DNA of 10,534 nucleotides, from the NCBI GenBank assembly GCA_030616025.1, contig JAUWYD010000019.1, positions 1 through 10,534 on the forward strand, in the 5' to 3' direction. This DNA comes from Chloroflexota bacterium. Lineage in GTDB: Bacteria; Chloroflexota; Anaerolineae; UBA7937; B3-Chlor. Positions within the stretch are counted from its first letter, which is position 1. The number at the start of each line of letters is the position of its first letter. Under the pieces are notes generated by a model. The model made no database searches. It was given only the letters and a program-made list of their open reading frames with translations, and had not been told where the DNA came from. Below are positions 1 to 6,890 of the stretch, one piece after another. The translations under genes and the position numbers were made by a program.

Positions 1-431
1 CCGGCCATGCCCACCAAGTTGATGTGGTCGGTGATCAGCATCAAGTCGCCGGCCTTCTGATCCTCGCGAAGCCCGCCGGCAGCGTTGGTGACTATTATGG
101 TATCGATGCCCAGCCTGTGCATGACGCGGATAGGGAAAGTAATGCGCTGAAGAGAATGCCCTTCGTAGAAATGGACCCGCCCGCGCATGAAAGCGACTTC
201 TTTCCCCGCCAGTCGCCCAATGACCAATTCTCCGACATGACCCTGGACACTGGTGGAAGGAAAATGGGGGATCGCTCCATAAGGCATGGATTCCGGTGCC
301 TCTATGTCGTCCGCCACGGCGCCAAGCCCCGACCCAGTGATGATCGCAACGGTCGGATCGGAGGGCATCTGCGAGCGGATATACGAAGTGCTTTCTCCTA
401 TCTCTGCCCAGCCATAGGATCGTTCGTCCAC
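1..431 (-). CDS. punA: Purine nucleoside phosphorylase, family 2 (PNP), 3' end cut by window edge
   Basis: The enzyme performs phosphorolysis of purine nucleosides to free base and (deoxy)ribose-1-phosphate, in cytosolic purine salvage. The first 143 residues are visible and the gene runs off the low-coordinate edge. Recognisable trimeric-PNP signatures appear in order: a phosphate loop GSGLG at residues 33-37, GHVGEL with the phosphate-site His65, GRVHFYEGHS at 84-93 (Arg85, Glu90), VTNAAGG at 114-120, and GDLMLITDHINL at 128-139. The start is GTG at 429-431, chosen because a strong GGAGGTG ribosome binding site lies 6 nt upstream and because the stop of the PH-SHOCT gene is only 21 nt away. 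No ATG fits the conserved N-terminus. It is probably co-transcribed with xerD and the PH-SHOCT gene; xerD next to punA recurs in Firmicutes. The active-site residues of the C-terminal half lie outside the window, so guanosine/inosine specificity cannot be judged. Confidence 0.95.
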   Translation of the reverse strand, partial: MDERSYGWAEIGESTSYIRSQMPSDPTVAIITGSGLGAVADDIEAPESMPYGAIPHFPSTSVQGHVGELVIGRLAGKEVAFMRGRVHFYEGHSLQRITFPIRVMHRLGIDTIIVTNAAGGLREDQKAGDLMLITDHINLVGMA

Positions 432-452
432 GGCCGCACCTCCCCCAGCAAC

Positions 453-1100
453 TCAGAGCTTCTCCAGCAAGGCTCGCTTCTTCTCTTCGAACTCCTCGTC
501 GGTGATGATACCCCTCTTCCGAAGCTCATCCAATTCGGCGATGAGTTCTGGTATGTCCCCAGCCGACGGGGCGTCCTCGCTCAACACTCGGGTCGCCTTT
601 CCTTCGAAGATATCGAGTTGGCTCAGACCTTCCTTTTGATCCAACATCTCCGTCTTGAATCTCACCGGTCGCGAGATATGCCTGAAGAGATTGACGCCTA
701 TCTCGCTCGCAGTAAGTATCTTTACATCACCGTAGTTCAACACTCTCCCCATCGCAGATTGCTCCAGTACGACATCGTTGACCTTCTCCAGAGAGGAATC
801 GATAGAATGCTTGTTGATGATACCCTCTAGCTGAACCACTCTTCGATTGGTGATCACATACTGCTCATTCCACCAGTTCAAGGAATCAACCATGATCCTC
901 CAGAAAGGGAAGACCACTGCCAGCAAGAGCACCAGAGCCAATCCGTCCAGCAACGTTAGGGCCAAGACGAAGGTGATCAACAGGATGACCAGGGAGACCA
1001 CGATCCACAAGACCAGCTTGGGGACGATGACCAGCCAATGCTGCCTGGTCTTGAAGACAATCTTCTCCTTCTGACCCATAAGCCCTTCCAAGTATCCCAT
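453..1100 (-). CDS. Membrane-anchored PH domain (bPH2/YdbS-like) protein with C-terminal SHOCT domain
   Basis: This is a 215-residue protein of unknown cellular role. Residues 22-48 and 54-69 form two closely spaced hydrophobic segments (membrane hairpin). Residues ~77-152 match the bacterial PH domain type 2: 'YVITNRRVV' at 81-89, 'ISRPVRFK' at 142-149, with alternating strands between. Residues 183-215 are a textbook SHOCT domain: 'IPELIAELDEL', then 'RGIITDEEFEEKK', a short helical pair usually at protein termini and thought to mediate oligomerisation. Such proteins usually sit in the inner membrane with the PH domain in the cytoplasm, but no substrate or partner is known. The ATG at 1098-1100 is preceded by AGGAGG with 9 nt spacing. 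An ATG at residue 8 is less well placed. The gene lies 61 nt after xerD and 21 nt before punA, with no convincing promoter of its own. Confidence 0.85.
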   Translation of the reverse strand: MGYLEGLMGQKEKIVFKTRQHWLVIVPKLVLWIVVSLVILLITFVLALTLLDGLALVLLLAVVFPFWRIMVDSLNWWNEQYVITNRRVVQLEGIINKHSIDSSLEKVNDVVLEQSAMGRVLNYGDVKILTASEIGVNLFRHISRPVRFKTEMLDQKEGLSQLDIFEGKATRVLSEDAPSAGDIPELIAELDELRKRGIITDEEFEEKKRALLEKL

Positions 1101-1161
1101 TCCACTGGACCTCCTTTTGACTCAACACCCCGTCGCTTCAAGCGAGGGCCGGGCGATGCTC

Positions 1162-2067
1162 CTACTTTGCCCTCGGATGTGACTCGTCATATACCTTTCT
1201 CAAACGCTCACTGCTTACGTGAGTGTATACCTGAGTAGTTGAAATGCTCGTGTGGCCGAGTAGCTTCTGTACATTGATCAGGTCCGCATTGCGATCCAAC
1301 ATATGGGTGGCAAAAGAGTGACGCAGAGTGTGGGGCGTTATGTCGGGAGGCAGGCCGGCCTTCTCGACGTAGTCCTTGAAGATAAGCCAGAGTCCCTGGC
1401 GAGTCAGTGGCCGCCCTCGCATGTTCAGGAATAGACCCTTCTCATCGGAGTCTCGTACAAAATGGGCCCTCGCTTTCTCCAGATACTCACGCAAAGACGC
1501 TACGGCGCGCGGATGTATAGGAATAACACGCTCCTTGGCACCTTTTCCCCAACAACGCACAGAAGCCGAAGCCAGGTTGGCATCGTCCACCCTCAAAGAT
1601 ATCAGTTCGCTCACTCGCATGCCCGTGGCGTAGAGGAGCTCCAAGATCGCTCGGTCTCGTATCCCTTTAAGGGTGGATGACTTGGATGACTCCGCTAAAA
1701 GCCTGTTGACATCTTCCACGGAGATGGGCTTGGGCAAATGCTTCTTGACCCGGAGAGAATCCAGCGTGGCCGTGGGATCATCCCTGATGACACCCTCGGC
1801 AACCAGAAAATGAAAGCAGGACCTGATCGCGGCTACCTTCCGCGCTGTGGTGGCAGCCGCGTATTCACGATCGCCCTTCAGATACATGATGTAGGCTATG
1901 ATGTCATCCTTCTCAACCCTACCCCAGAGACCCCCGACAAACGCCCCGTACCGCCTCTGCAAGTACTCTCTGAACTGGGTCAGGTCCACACGATAGGCAG
2001 ATATTGTGTTCTCCGAGCATCCTCTTTCAGCAGCCAAGAACGTCAGGAATTGGTCTATCCTCTCCAT
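1162..2067 (-). CDS. xerD: Tyrosine site-specific recombinase, XerD type
   Basis: This is a 301-residue tyrosine recombinase. In complex with a XerC partner such enzymes act at chromosomal dif to resolve dimers. An N-terminal SAM-like core-binding domain spans residues ~1-90 (RGCSENTISAYRVDL at 15-29). The catalytic domain carries the complete set: Arg151 in ATGMRVSEL, Lys175 in GKGAK, His246 and Arg249 in HTLRH, His272 in LLGHTSISTTQ, and nucleophile Tyr281 in VYTHV. Spacing matches E. coli XerD within 2-3 residues, and the C-terminus ends in HPRA as XerD does, which is why XerD rather than XerC or an integrase is preferred. Length is normal. The ATG at 2065-2067 has a GAGGGAG Shine-Dalgarno-like element a few nt upstream. 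The gene has its own promoter. No dif-like or att site, phage gene or transposase is adjacent, so it is taken as the housekeeping recombinase. The partner XerC is not in the window. Confidence 0.92.
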   Translation of the reverse strand: MERIDQFLTFLAAERGCSENTISAYRVDLTQFREYLQRRYGAFVGGLWGRVEKDDIIAYIMYLKGDREYAAATTARKVAAIRSCFHFLVAEGVIRDDPTATLDSLRVKKHLPKPISVEDVNRLLAESSKSSTLKGIRDRAILELLYATGMRVSELISLRVDDANLASASVRCWGKGAKERVIPIHPRAVASLREYLEKARAHFVRDSDEKGLFLNMRGRPLTRQGLWLIFKDYVEKAGLPPDITPHTLRHSFATHMLDRNADLINVQKLLGHTSISTTQVYTHVSSERLRKVYDESHPRAK

Positions 2068-2115
2068 CGCGCTCTCTCCCTCGGTCTCAGATCAGTAGGG
2101 AACTGCGTTGAGTTG

Positions 2116-2143
2116 ATTGTACCACAGCTTTCCGTGAAGTCAA
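2116..2143 (-). promoter_or_regulatory. Predicted sigma70-type promoter for xerD and downstream genes
   Basis: Read on the minus strand, a -35 box TTGACT (2138-2143) is followed after 16 nt by TACAAT (2116-2121). TG lies one base before the -10 (TGGTACAAT), giving an extended -10. This is 5 of 6 matches in both boxes. Predicted transcription start is near 2109, giving a leader of about 40 nt before the xerD ATG. The promoter separates the xerD unit from the ruvB-queA operon. It is a prediction from consensus only. Confidence 0.7.
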
Positions 2144-2162
2144 AACCAGTACGGCTCGACAA

Positions 2163-2198
2163 CGACCGCCCTGGTCGATCGCTGCGTAGCAAACTACG
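2163..2198 (-). repeat. Two small inverted repeats in the queA-xerD gap
   Basis: Two short stem-loops lie downstream of queA: CGTAG-N4-CTACG at 2185-2198 (perfect 5-bp arms) and CGACC-N5-GGTCG at 2163-2177. Neither is followed by a real T-tract; only TTGT follows the second. They are therefore weak terminator candidates at best. They could trim or protect the 3' end of the queA message, or simply be chance. The rest of 2068-2212 holds the xerD promoter and leader, and nothing else was recognised. Confidence 0.35.
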
Positions 2199-2212
2199 AC
2201 ACTCCCGCCCTT

Positions 2213-3265
2213 CTAGAGTATTAACATCGCGTCTCCGAAGCTATAGAAGCGATACTCCTCCTTGATGGCCTCCTGATAGGCCTTGCTCAGTAAGTCCTCG
2301 CCGGTAAACGCCGCGACCAGCATCAAGAGTGTCGAACGGGGCAAGTGGAAATTGGTCACCAGAGCATCCACGACTCGAAAGGAGTAGCCTGGATAGATGA
2401 AGAGGTCCGTCCAGCCCTTGTCTGCACGAAGGGTACCTGGGGCGCCCGGAGACGGGTCGCGAGCCGCCGTTTCTAGTGCCCGCACAACGGTGGTCCCACA
2501 GGCAACGACTCGCCTCTCCTCAACCTTGGCTCGACTGACCGCCCAGGCTGTTTGATCGGTGACATGGCAGTACTCGGTGTGCATCTCGTGCTCTTCGACC
2601 CTCTCCGCCCGTACCGGCCGAAAAGTGGCCGGCCCGATATGAAGAGTGATGAATGCGAATTCTATCCCTCTCGTCTCTAGGTCTGCCATGAGCCTATGAG
2701 TGAAGTGCAAGCCCGCTGTGGGAGCGGCCACTGACCCATCCTTGTCAGCGTATACGGTCTGGTAGCGTTCAGGATCTTCCAAACTCCTATGGATGTAAGG
2801 GGGCAAAGGGACGCATCCCAGCCGTTCAAGGAGCGGCTCAACGGCTCGTTCGAACCTCACCAGCCTACCGCCGGCCGGAGTGGGTTCCAGGATCTCTGCC
2901 CGCAGGGTCGTCTCTGAATTCCCTCCATCCACGCTGGAGAACTCCACCAGCCCGCCTACTGGTACACGGCGCCCTCTCGTCAGCGCCTCCCAAAGAGTGT
3001 CGGCTCGCTTGACCGTGAGGAGCAATTCCACTTTGCCCCCGGTCGGCACCTTGCGGCCAAGAAGACGAGCTGGGATAACCCGGCTGTCATTGCATATCAA
3101 GAGGTCATCAGAGCGCAGGTATTCTCCCAGCTCACGGAAGCGCCCGTGGCTGATACTGCCATCTCGCCGACGCAGCACCATCAGACGAGAGGCATGGCGC
3201 GGCTCTACCGGTGTCTGCGCGATGAGATGGGAAGGTAGCTGGTAGTCAAAGTCGGCGGTCTTCAC
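2213..3265 (-). CDS. queA: S-adenosylmethionine:tRNA ribosyltransferase-isomerase QueA
   Basis: QueA transfers and isomerises the ribose of S-adenosylmethionine onto 7-aminomethyl-7-deazaguanine (preQ1) at position 34 of GUN-anticodon tRNAs. The product is epoxyqueuosine, and the reaction is the penultimate step of queuosine synthesis. The 350-residue product is full length and matches the family throughout: DFDYQLPSHLIAQTP at residues 5-19, LICNDSRVIPARL, GGKVELLL, LPPYIHR, AAPTAGLHFT, ITLHIGPATFRPV, CGTTVVRALE, YPGYSFRVVDALVTNFHLP, and the C-terminal YRFYSFGDAML. The start is GTG at 3263-3265. It overlaps the TGA of the DUF2905 gene (GTGA, 4-nt overlap), so translation is probably coupled. 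It is the last gene of the ruvB operon and works directly upstream of QueH, encoded two genes before it. tRNA-guanine transglycosylase (tgt), often the next gene, is absent here. Identification is secure. Confidence 0.98.
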   Translation of the reverse strand: MKTADFDYQLPSHLIAQTPVEPRHASRLMVLRRRDGSISHGRFRELGEYLRSDDLLICNDSRVIPARLLGRKVPTGGKVELLLTVKRADTLWEALTRGRRVPVGGLVEFSSVDGGNSETTLRAEILEPTPAGGRLVRFERAVEPLLERLGCVPLPPYIHRSLEDPERYQTVYADKDGSVAAPTAGLHFTHRLMADLETRGIEFAFITLHIGPATFRPVRAERVEEHEMHTEYCHVTDQTAWAVSRAKVEERRVVACGTTVVRALETAARDPSPGAPGTLRADKGWTDLFIYPGYSFRVVDALVTNFHLPRSTLLMLVAAFTGEDLLSKAYQEAIKEEYRFYSFGDAMLIL

Positions 3266-3486
3266 TTTCTCAGGACCCAGATTATGAGGTTCAGAACCAC
3301 GGTGGCAAGGATGCTAAGCACTATGCTGGTCACCACCGGAAGATAGCACGACACGTTTCTCCATTTGACGCTAACGTCACCGGGGAGTTCACCGATGAAA
3401 GAAGCCCTCCCCAAAAGCGTCAGAAGAAAGCCGAGGATCAATAGGATCGCCCCAGCCATCAGCAACAGCTTGCCGATGGCTTCCAT
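3262..3486 (-). CDS. DUF2905 family small membrane protein
   Basis: This is a ~74-residue integral membrane protein of unknown function. It has two strongly hydrophobic segments, 'LLLMAGAILLILGFLLTLL' near the N-terminus and a second close to the C-terminus. Between them is the DUF2905 signature: 'IGELPGDVSVKW', a short aromatic strand, then 'PVVTSIVLS'. The family is typically ~70 residues and often lies in ruvB-queA neighbourhoods, as here. The ATG at 3484-3486 is preferred: it overlaps the TAA of the glycosyltransferase gene (TAATG), and homologues typically begin with a residue or two before 'GKLL'. An in-frame ATG at 3510 would add 8 residues, but its only purine-rich AAAAGG touches the start codon. 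The 3' end overlaps queA by 4 nt. The function cannot be inferred; the context only shows co-expression with tRNA modification and recombination genes. Confidence 0.88.
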   Translation of the reverse strand: MEAIGKLLLMAGAILLILGFLLTLLGRASFIGELPGDVSVKWRNVSCYLPVVTSIVLSILATVVLNLIIWVLRK

Positions 3487-5054
3487 TACACTCTTACCCA
3501 GCCCGTCCATCCTTTTCGGCGATAGACATATAGGAAATCATACAGCGACGGATCGTCCGCCCAGGGCCAATCCATGCGCTCGTAGGAATCTGAACCATCG
3601 AGAAAGGGTGCAGACGCTATTATCAGGTCCGGGCGTCGCCACATGATATAATCGAAATCGAACTTCTCATGCCCGGGCACGCCCTCTCCCATTTCTTCAA
3701 CGTCGAGATGTGCGGTGTGCACATCGTTGACCCCGAACATATCCAGGGTTCGCAGACCAGAATAGTAGGGGATCTGTCCCGCTGCGTCAACAGCAATGAA
3801 CGTATCTGCAGGTACATTGTCTCGCAACCATTTGCCCATGACCACCCGCGCGTGGGTAGCTCTGGCAGCCTGAAAGTGAACCACGAACAACTCATGCTCC
3901 CCCTCTAGAGACGAGTAGTTGAACAGAGCCACGTATCCAGCTGCCAGTACTGCTCCCGCCATGCATCCCACGAGGACCACAGCATTGCGAGAACTCGTGA
4001 TCCTGCCTATCCAACCCCGCAAGCTGCCGTAGGCTTCCACTAAGCCGGCTGCCACCAGAATGTACGCGGCCGGCAGTATCGGCACAAAGAACCGCCCCAC
4101 AGACCAGTCGCCACCCACGTACCCAATGTAGAAGACGTAGGTCAGGAGAAGGGCCAGAAGCAGAGTGAGCCAGAACGTGAACTTCCTTTTCAGCACGGGG
4201 ACGAGAACCAACAACGGCATCAACCAGCCCAGATGAAGGCTCGCAAAGGTGCCAACATGTCGCAAGCCCCGCTGGAGTTGAGCTCCGCTCCCGCTCACAG
4301 TGACCTTGGCATAGAAAGTATTGGGCAGAAGAAAACCGTAGTAGTAGTAGCGCCAGAGGAAATATGGAAGGTATAGTGCCAGAAAAGCCCCTGCCCGGAC
4401 CACGTCTGCGACGGCGACCAGTCGCCTCTGCAACACCAACCGGGCAAGAGCTTGATGGATCACCACCACGGCCAAGACAAGCACCCCCTCGGGCCGGGTC
4501 ATGGCTGCCAAGGCCAGCAAAGCTCCCGAGAAGAAACCAGGCTTCTCGGTCTTCCACTCCCAAACATAGACCGTCACTGCGGCAAGTACCAGGAAAACGA
4601 ATAGGGAAGTCTCCATGCCACTCACGGCCCACAAGGCAAAGGATCCATCAACAGCCAGACCGAGTGCCGCGATGATCGGTACCCGAGAGTCTCCAAGCGA
4701 GATCACTCTGGAGAATTGATGAACCAGCCAGAGAGTGGCCACACTGGAAAGGACGCCCAAGCCGACAGCGACCCTGGACACCTCGAATCCCCAGTGCATG
4801 AAGAACGCCAGCACAATGGTCCACAAGAAGTTGGTGTACCCCTCAACCCGCTCCCCCGCGTTGAACACGAGACCTTGACCATCCACGAGATTCTGAGCGT
4901 AGCGAAAGGAGATGTAGGCATCGTCCACGGCGTCGCCGCCTAACTCGCGGTAGTAGAAAGCTTCGTGCATCAGGAGGATAAGGCAGGCGATCAGAAGGTA
5001 CGTTGAGGGATGCGCTAGAACCCTCCGTGGCCCCATTGTGACCCTGCTAGACAT
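3486..5054 (-). CDS. Polytopic GT-C (GT39/AftB-like) membrane glycosyltransferase
   Basis: This 522-residue protein has about ten or more hydrophobic segments between residues ~17 and 378, followed by a soluble C-terminal domain (~385-522). Family motifs are clear. The first extramembrane loop has the DD pair at 44-45 in 'DDAYISFRYAQNL', expected to be catalytic in GT-C enzymes, then 'GERVEGYTNFLW' at 67-78. Also present are 'SGMETSLF' (145-152), 'TRPEG' (186-190), 'LLPNTFYAK' (242-250) and 'GGDW...RFFVPILP' (314-328). Members of this fold use polyprenyl-phosphate sugars on the outer face of the membrane. Mycobacterial AftB arabinosyltransferase is the best-known distant relative; donor and acceptor here are unknown. 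The ATG at 5052-5054 is preferred because GGGAG lies ~6 nt upstream; it overlaps queH by 8 nt. A second ATG at residue 7 has poorer support. The gene is an odd passenger between queuosine genes, possibly a lineage-specific insertion into the operon. Confidence 0.85.
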   Translation of the reverse strand: MSSRVTMGPRRVLAHPSTYLLIACLILLMHEAFYYRELGGDAVDDAYISFRYAQNLVDGQGLVFNAGERVEGYTNFLWTIVLAFFMHWGFEVSRVAVGLGVLSSVATLWLVHQFSRVISLGDSRVPIIAALGLAVDGSFALWAVSGMETSLFVFLVLAAVTVYVWEWKTEKPGFFSGALLALAAMTRPEGVLVLAVVVIHQALARLVLQRRLVAVADVVRAGAFLALYLPYFLWRYYYYGFLLPNTFYAKVTVSGSGAQLQRGLRHVGTFASLHLGWLMPLLVLVPVLKRKFTFWLTLLLALLLTYVFYIGYVGGDWSVGRFFVPILPAAYILVAAGLVEAYGSLRGWIGRITSSRNAVVLVGCMAGAVLAAGYVALFNYSSLEGEHELFVVHFQAARATHARVVMGKWLRDNVPADTFIAVDAAGQIPYYSGLRTLDMFGVNDVHTAHLDVEEMGEGVPGHEKFDFDYIMWRRPDLIIASAPFLDGSDSYERMDWPWADDPSLYDFLYVYRRKGWTGWVRV

Positions 5055-5811
5055 CCATCACTCCCGTTTGCGAGCTGGAGACGTTCTCGCCAGCGTATCG
5101 CTCCCATTCACTATAGATGCAGCCGCAATACTGTTGCCGATACAGATCATGCTCCCGAGTCAGACGGCCCCTTTCAGACCAACCCCGCCGGAAGTTCTCG
5201 AAATGGAACTCCACTCCGGACTCCCTGGCGACCCTTTCGCCAGTCTCGAGCAGCATATCCTGATCCTGGTGCGGACTGATTAGCAGCGTGGTGGTGATGG
5301 CATCGAATCCCTCTCGGGCGGCCACCTTGGCCGTGCGCATTAATCGCATTTCGTAGCAGAGTCGACATCGCTGGTCTCGGGCCTCGTGACCGGCCACCAA
5401 CCGTAGGAACAATGCCATCTCGTAGCCATCCTCTCGAAGGACAGGCAGACCCACCGACCGGATGTAAGCCTCGAAACCAGCGAGCCTCTTCTCATGCTCG
5501 GCAAAGGGATGTATGTTGGGGTTGTACCAGAAGCCTGTAACCAGGAAACCCTCTTCTCGGAGGCGGTTGATGCAATAAGTGGAGCACGGGCCACAACAAA
5601 TGTGCAGCAAAACACGCCTGCCTTTCCCTGGCTTCTCGCCCTCTGCCACTTGTGTCCCTGGAGGCAGGCGCACTGCATACGGCAACTGAATGGTCAACGG
5701 ATCCTCACGCACTAGAGCCGCCCTGCCTTGAGCCAGCATTCTTCGCGCTTTGCTCAACGGGCACGGAGAAAGCTCCCTGCCATCGCTATCCAATACGCGT
5801 ACGCTCTCCAT
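5047..5811 (-). CDS. queH: Epoxyqueuosine reductase QueH with N-terminal RRXRR/PLMP-like domain
   Basis: QueH reduces epoxyqueuosine in tRNA to queuosine, the final pathway step, using Fe-S/iron chemistry without cobalamin. The QueH domain spans residues ~66-240 of 254 and is intact: LLHICCGPC (Cys72, Cys73, Cys76), 'FWYNPNIHP' (94-102), 'RCRLCYEMRL' (Cys149, Cys152), 'TTTLLISPHQ' (173-182), 'NFRRGW' (206-211) and 'YRQQYCGCIYS' (Cys229, Cys231). Stand-alone QueH proteins are usually ~180-220 residues. The extra N-terminus (1-45, then a linker rich in Gly, Lys and Glu) reads 'VLDSDGRELSPC..KARRMLAQGRAALV..DPLTIQL'. This matches the RRXRR (Pfam) / PLMP pattern found at the N-terminus of IscB proteins. 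The ATG at 5809-5811 has AGGG ~6 nt upstream and lies 18 nt after ruvB. QueH assignment is secure; the N-terminal domain is a pattern match by eye. Confidence 0.95.
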   Translation of the reverse strand: MESVRVLDSDGRELSPCPLSKARRMLAQGRAALVREDPLTIQLPYAVRLPPGTQVAEGEKPGKGRRVLLHICCGPCSTYCINRLREEGFLVTGFWYNPNIHPFAEHEKRLAGFEAYIRSVGLPVLREDGYEMALFLRLVAGHEARDQRCRLCYEMRLMRTAKVAAREGFDAITTTLLISPHQDQDMLLETGERVARESGVEFHFENFRRGWSERGRLTREHDLYRQQYCGCIYSEWERYAGENVSSSQTGVMDV

Positions 5812-5829
5812 CGCCCGCCCTGAGGTGAC

Positions 5830-6858
5830 TCACAGCAGTCGCGGCTGCGGAGGTTCCTTGTCGTAGGGGATGCCCAGGTGTCCATAGGCCAGCTTGGTGG
5901 CCACGCGACCACGCGGGGTACGATCTATGAAGCCAAGTTGCAGCAAGTAGGGCTCGTAGACGTCCATGATCGTGTCTGCCTCCTCGCTGATGCACGCAGC
6001 GATAGTGTCAAGGCCCACCGGTCCTCCATCGAACTTCACGATTATCGCCTCGATGACGCGCCGATCGATGTCGTCCAGCCCAAGCGAGTCTACCTCCAGC
6101 ACGCCCAGGGCCTCGCAAGCCACGTCTCGAGTAATGGTGCCGTCGGCGCGAACCTGCGCGTAGTCACGCACCCGCTTCAATAGCCGGTTGGCGACGCGTG
6201 GAGTGCCTCGCGCACGCGTGGCCACTTCGTCAACTCCACGCTCGTCTGTCTCTACTCCAAGTAGCCTTGCACTGCGCTGCACGATGCGTTTCATAGCCTC
6301 ATCATCGTAGAAATCAAGACGGTAGACGACGCCAAAGCGCTCTCGTAGTGGTGCGGTCAAGAGCGCGATGCGAGTGGTAGCACCAACGACGGTGATGTGA
6401 GGCAGCGCAAGATGAATAGTCTTGGCGCTGGGCCCCTTACCGATGACGATGTCCAAGGCGTAGTCTTCCATGGCCGGATACAGCCGTTCTTCCACCACCC
6501 GACTGAGTCTGTGCACCTCGTCTATGAAGAGTACTTCGTGCCGAGCCAAGTTCGTGATTATCGCGGCCAAGTCTCCAGCCCGCTCAATGGCAGGGCCCGA
6601 AGTGACAGTGATTCTCACATCTATCTCGCGAGCTATGATATGGGCCAAGGTAGTCTTGCCCAATCCCGGAGGCCCGTACAGCAAGACGTGATCCAGCGCG
6701 TCACCCCTGCCCTGCGCGGCCTCCAAGAGGATGCGCACGTTCTCCTTGACCTTGGTTTGGCCAATGAATTCCTCAAGACTGTGCGGGCGCAGGTTGATCT
6801 CCTGAGCCCTATCCTCGCCTCTTGCTATCGGAGAAACAATCCTCTCCTCAGACACCAT
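5830..6858 (-). CDS. ruvB: Holliday junction branch migration helicase RuvB
   Basis: RuvB is the hexameric AAA+ motor that, loaded by RuvA, drives branch migration of Holliday junctions in recombinational repair. The 342-residue product is full length. It has 'LRPHSLEEFIGQ' at 23-34, Walker A GPPGLGKTT at 62-70 (Lys68), Walker B 'LFIDEVHRL' at 110-118 (Asp113, Glu114), sensor-1 region 'GATTR' at 159-163, 'LRERFG' at 171-176, 'GTPRVANRLLKRVRDYA' in the sensor-2 region, and a C-terminal winged helix ending 'EPYLLQLGFIDRTPRGR'. The ATG at 6856-6858 has GGAG 5 nt upstream. It is the first gene of its operon, directly downstream of a promoter. ruvA and ruvC, its usual neighbours, are not adjacent and must lie elsewhere. 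Identification is secure. Confidence 0.98.
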   Translation of the reverse strand: MVSEERIVSPIARGEDRAQEINLRPHSLEEFIGQTKVKENVRILLEAAQGRGDALDHVLLYGPPGLGKTTLAHIIAREIDVRITVTSGPAIERAGDLAAIITNLARHEVLFIDEVHRLSRVVEERLYPAMEDYALDIVIGKGPSAKTIHLALPHITVVGATTRIALLTAPLRERFGVVYRLDFYDDEAMKRIVQRSARLLGVETDERGVDEVATRARGTPRVANRLLKRVRDYAQVRADGTITRDVACEALGVLEVDSLGLDDIDRRVIEAIIVKFDGGPVGLDTIAACISEEADTIMDVYEPYLLQLGFIDRTPRGRVATKLAYGHLGIPYDKEPPQPRLL

Positions 6859-6890
6859 GACGTCTCCATGATCGGCATACCGCTTCGACT

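Noticed and set aside
24..830. Long plus-strand open frame (268 codons)
   Set aside because: It lies antisense to punA and the PH-SHOCT gene, both with clear family matches. Its translation has no recognisable domain and it has no plausible ribosome binding site.
1162..2067. XerD-like gene as integrase of a mobile island
   Set aside because: No att repeats, tRNA gene, excisionase or phage genes are seen. The sequence matches housekeeping XerD to the C-terminus and the neighbours are core genes.
2163..2198. dif-like recombination site beside xerD
   Set aside because: The inverted repeats are short and do not show the two 11-bp arms around a 6-nt centre expected of dif.
1738..2265. Plus-strand open frame of 175 codons over xerD and the intergenic region
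   Set aside because: It is antisense to xerD and runs through the predicted xerD promoter. Its composition resembles a shadow frame and no domain is seen.
5677..5811. Possible IscB-type RNA-guided nuclease or OMEGA system
   Set aside because: Only the RRXRR-like N-terminus is present. The rest of the protein is an intact QueH, there is no RuvC or HNH domain, no nearby guide-RNA-like structured region and no IS200/IS605 end.
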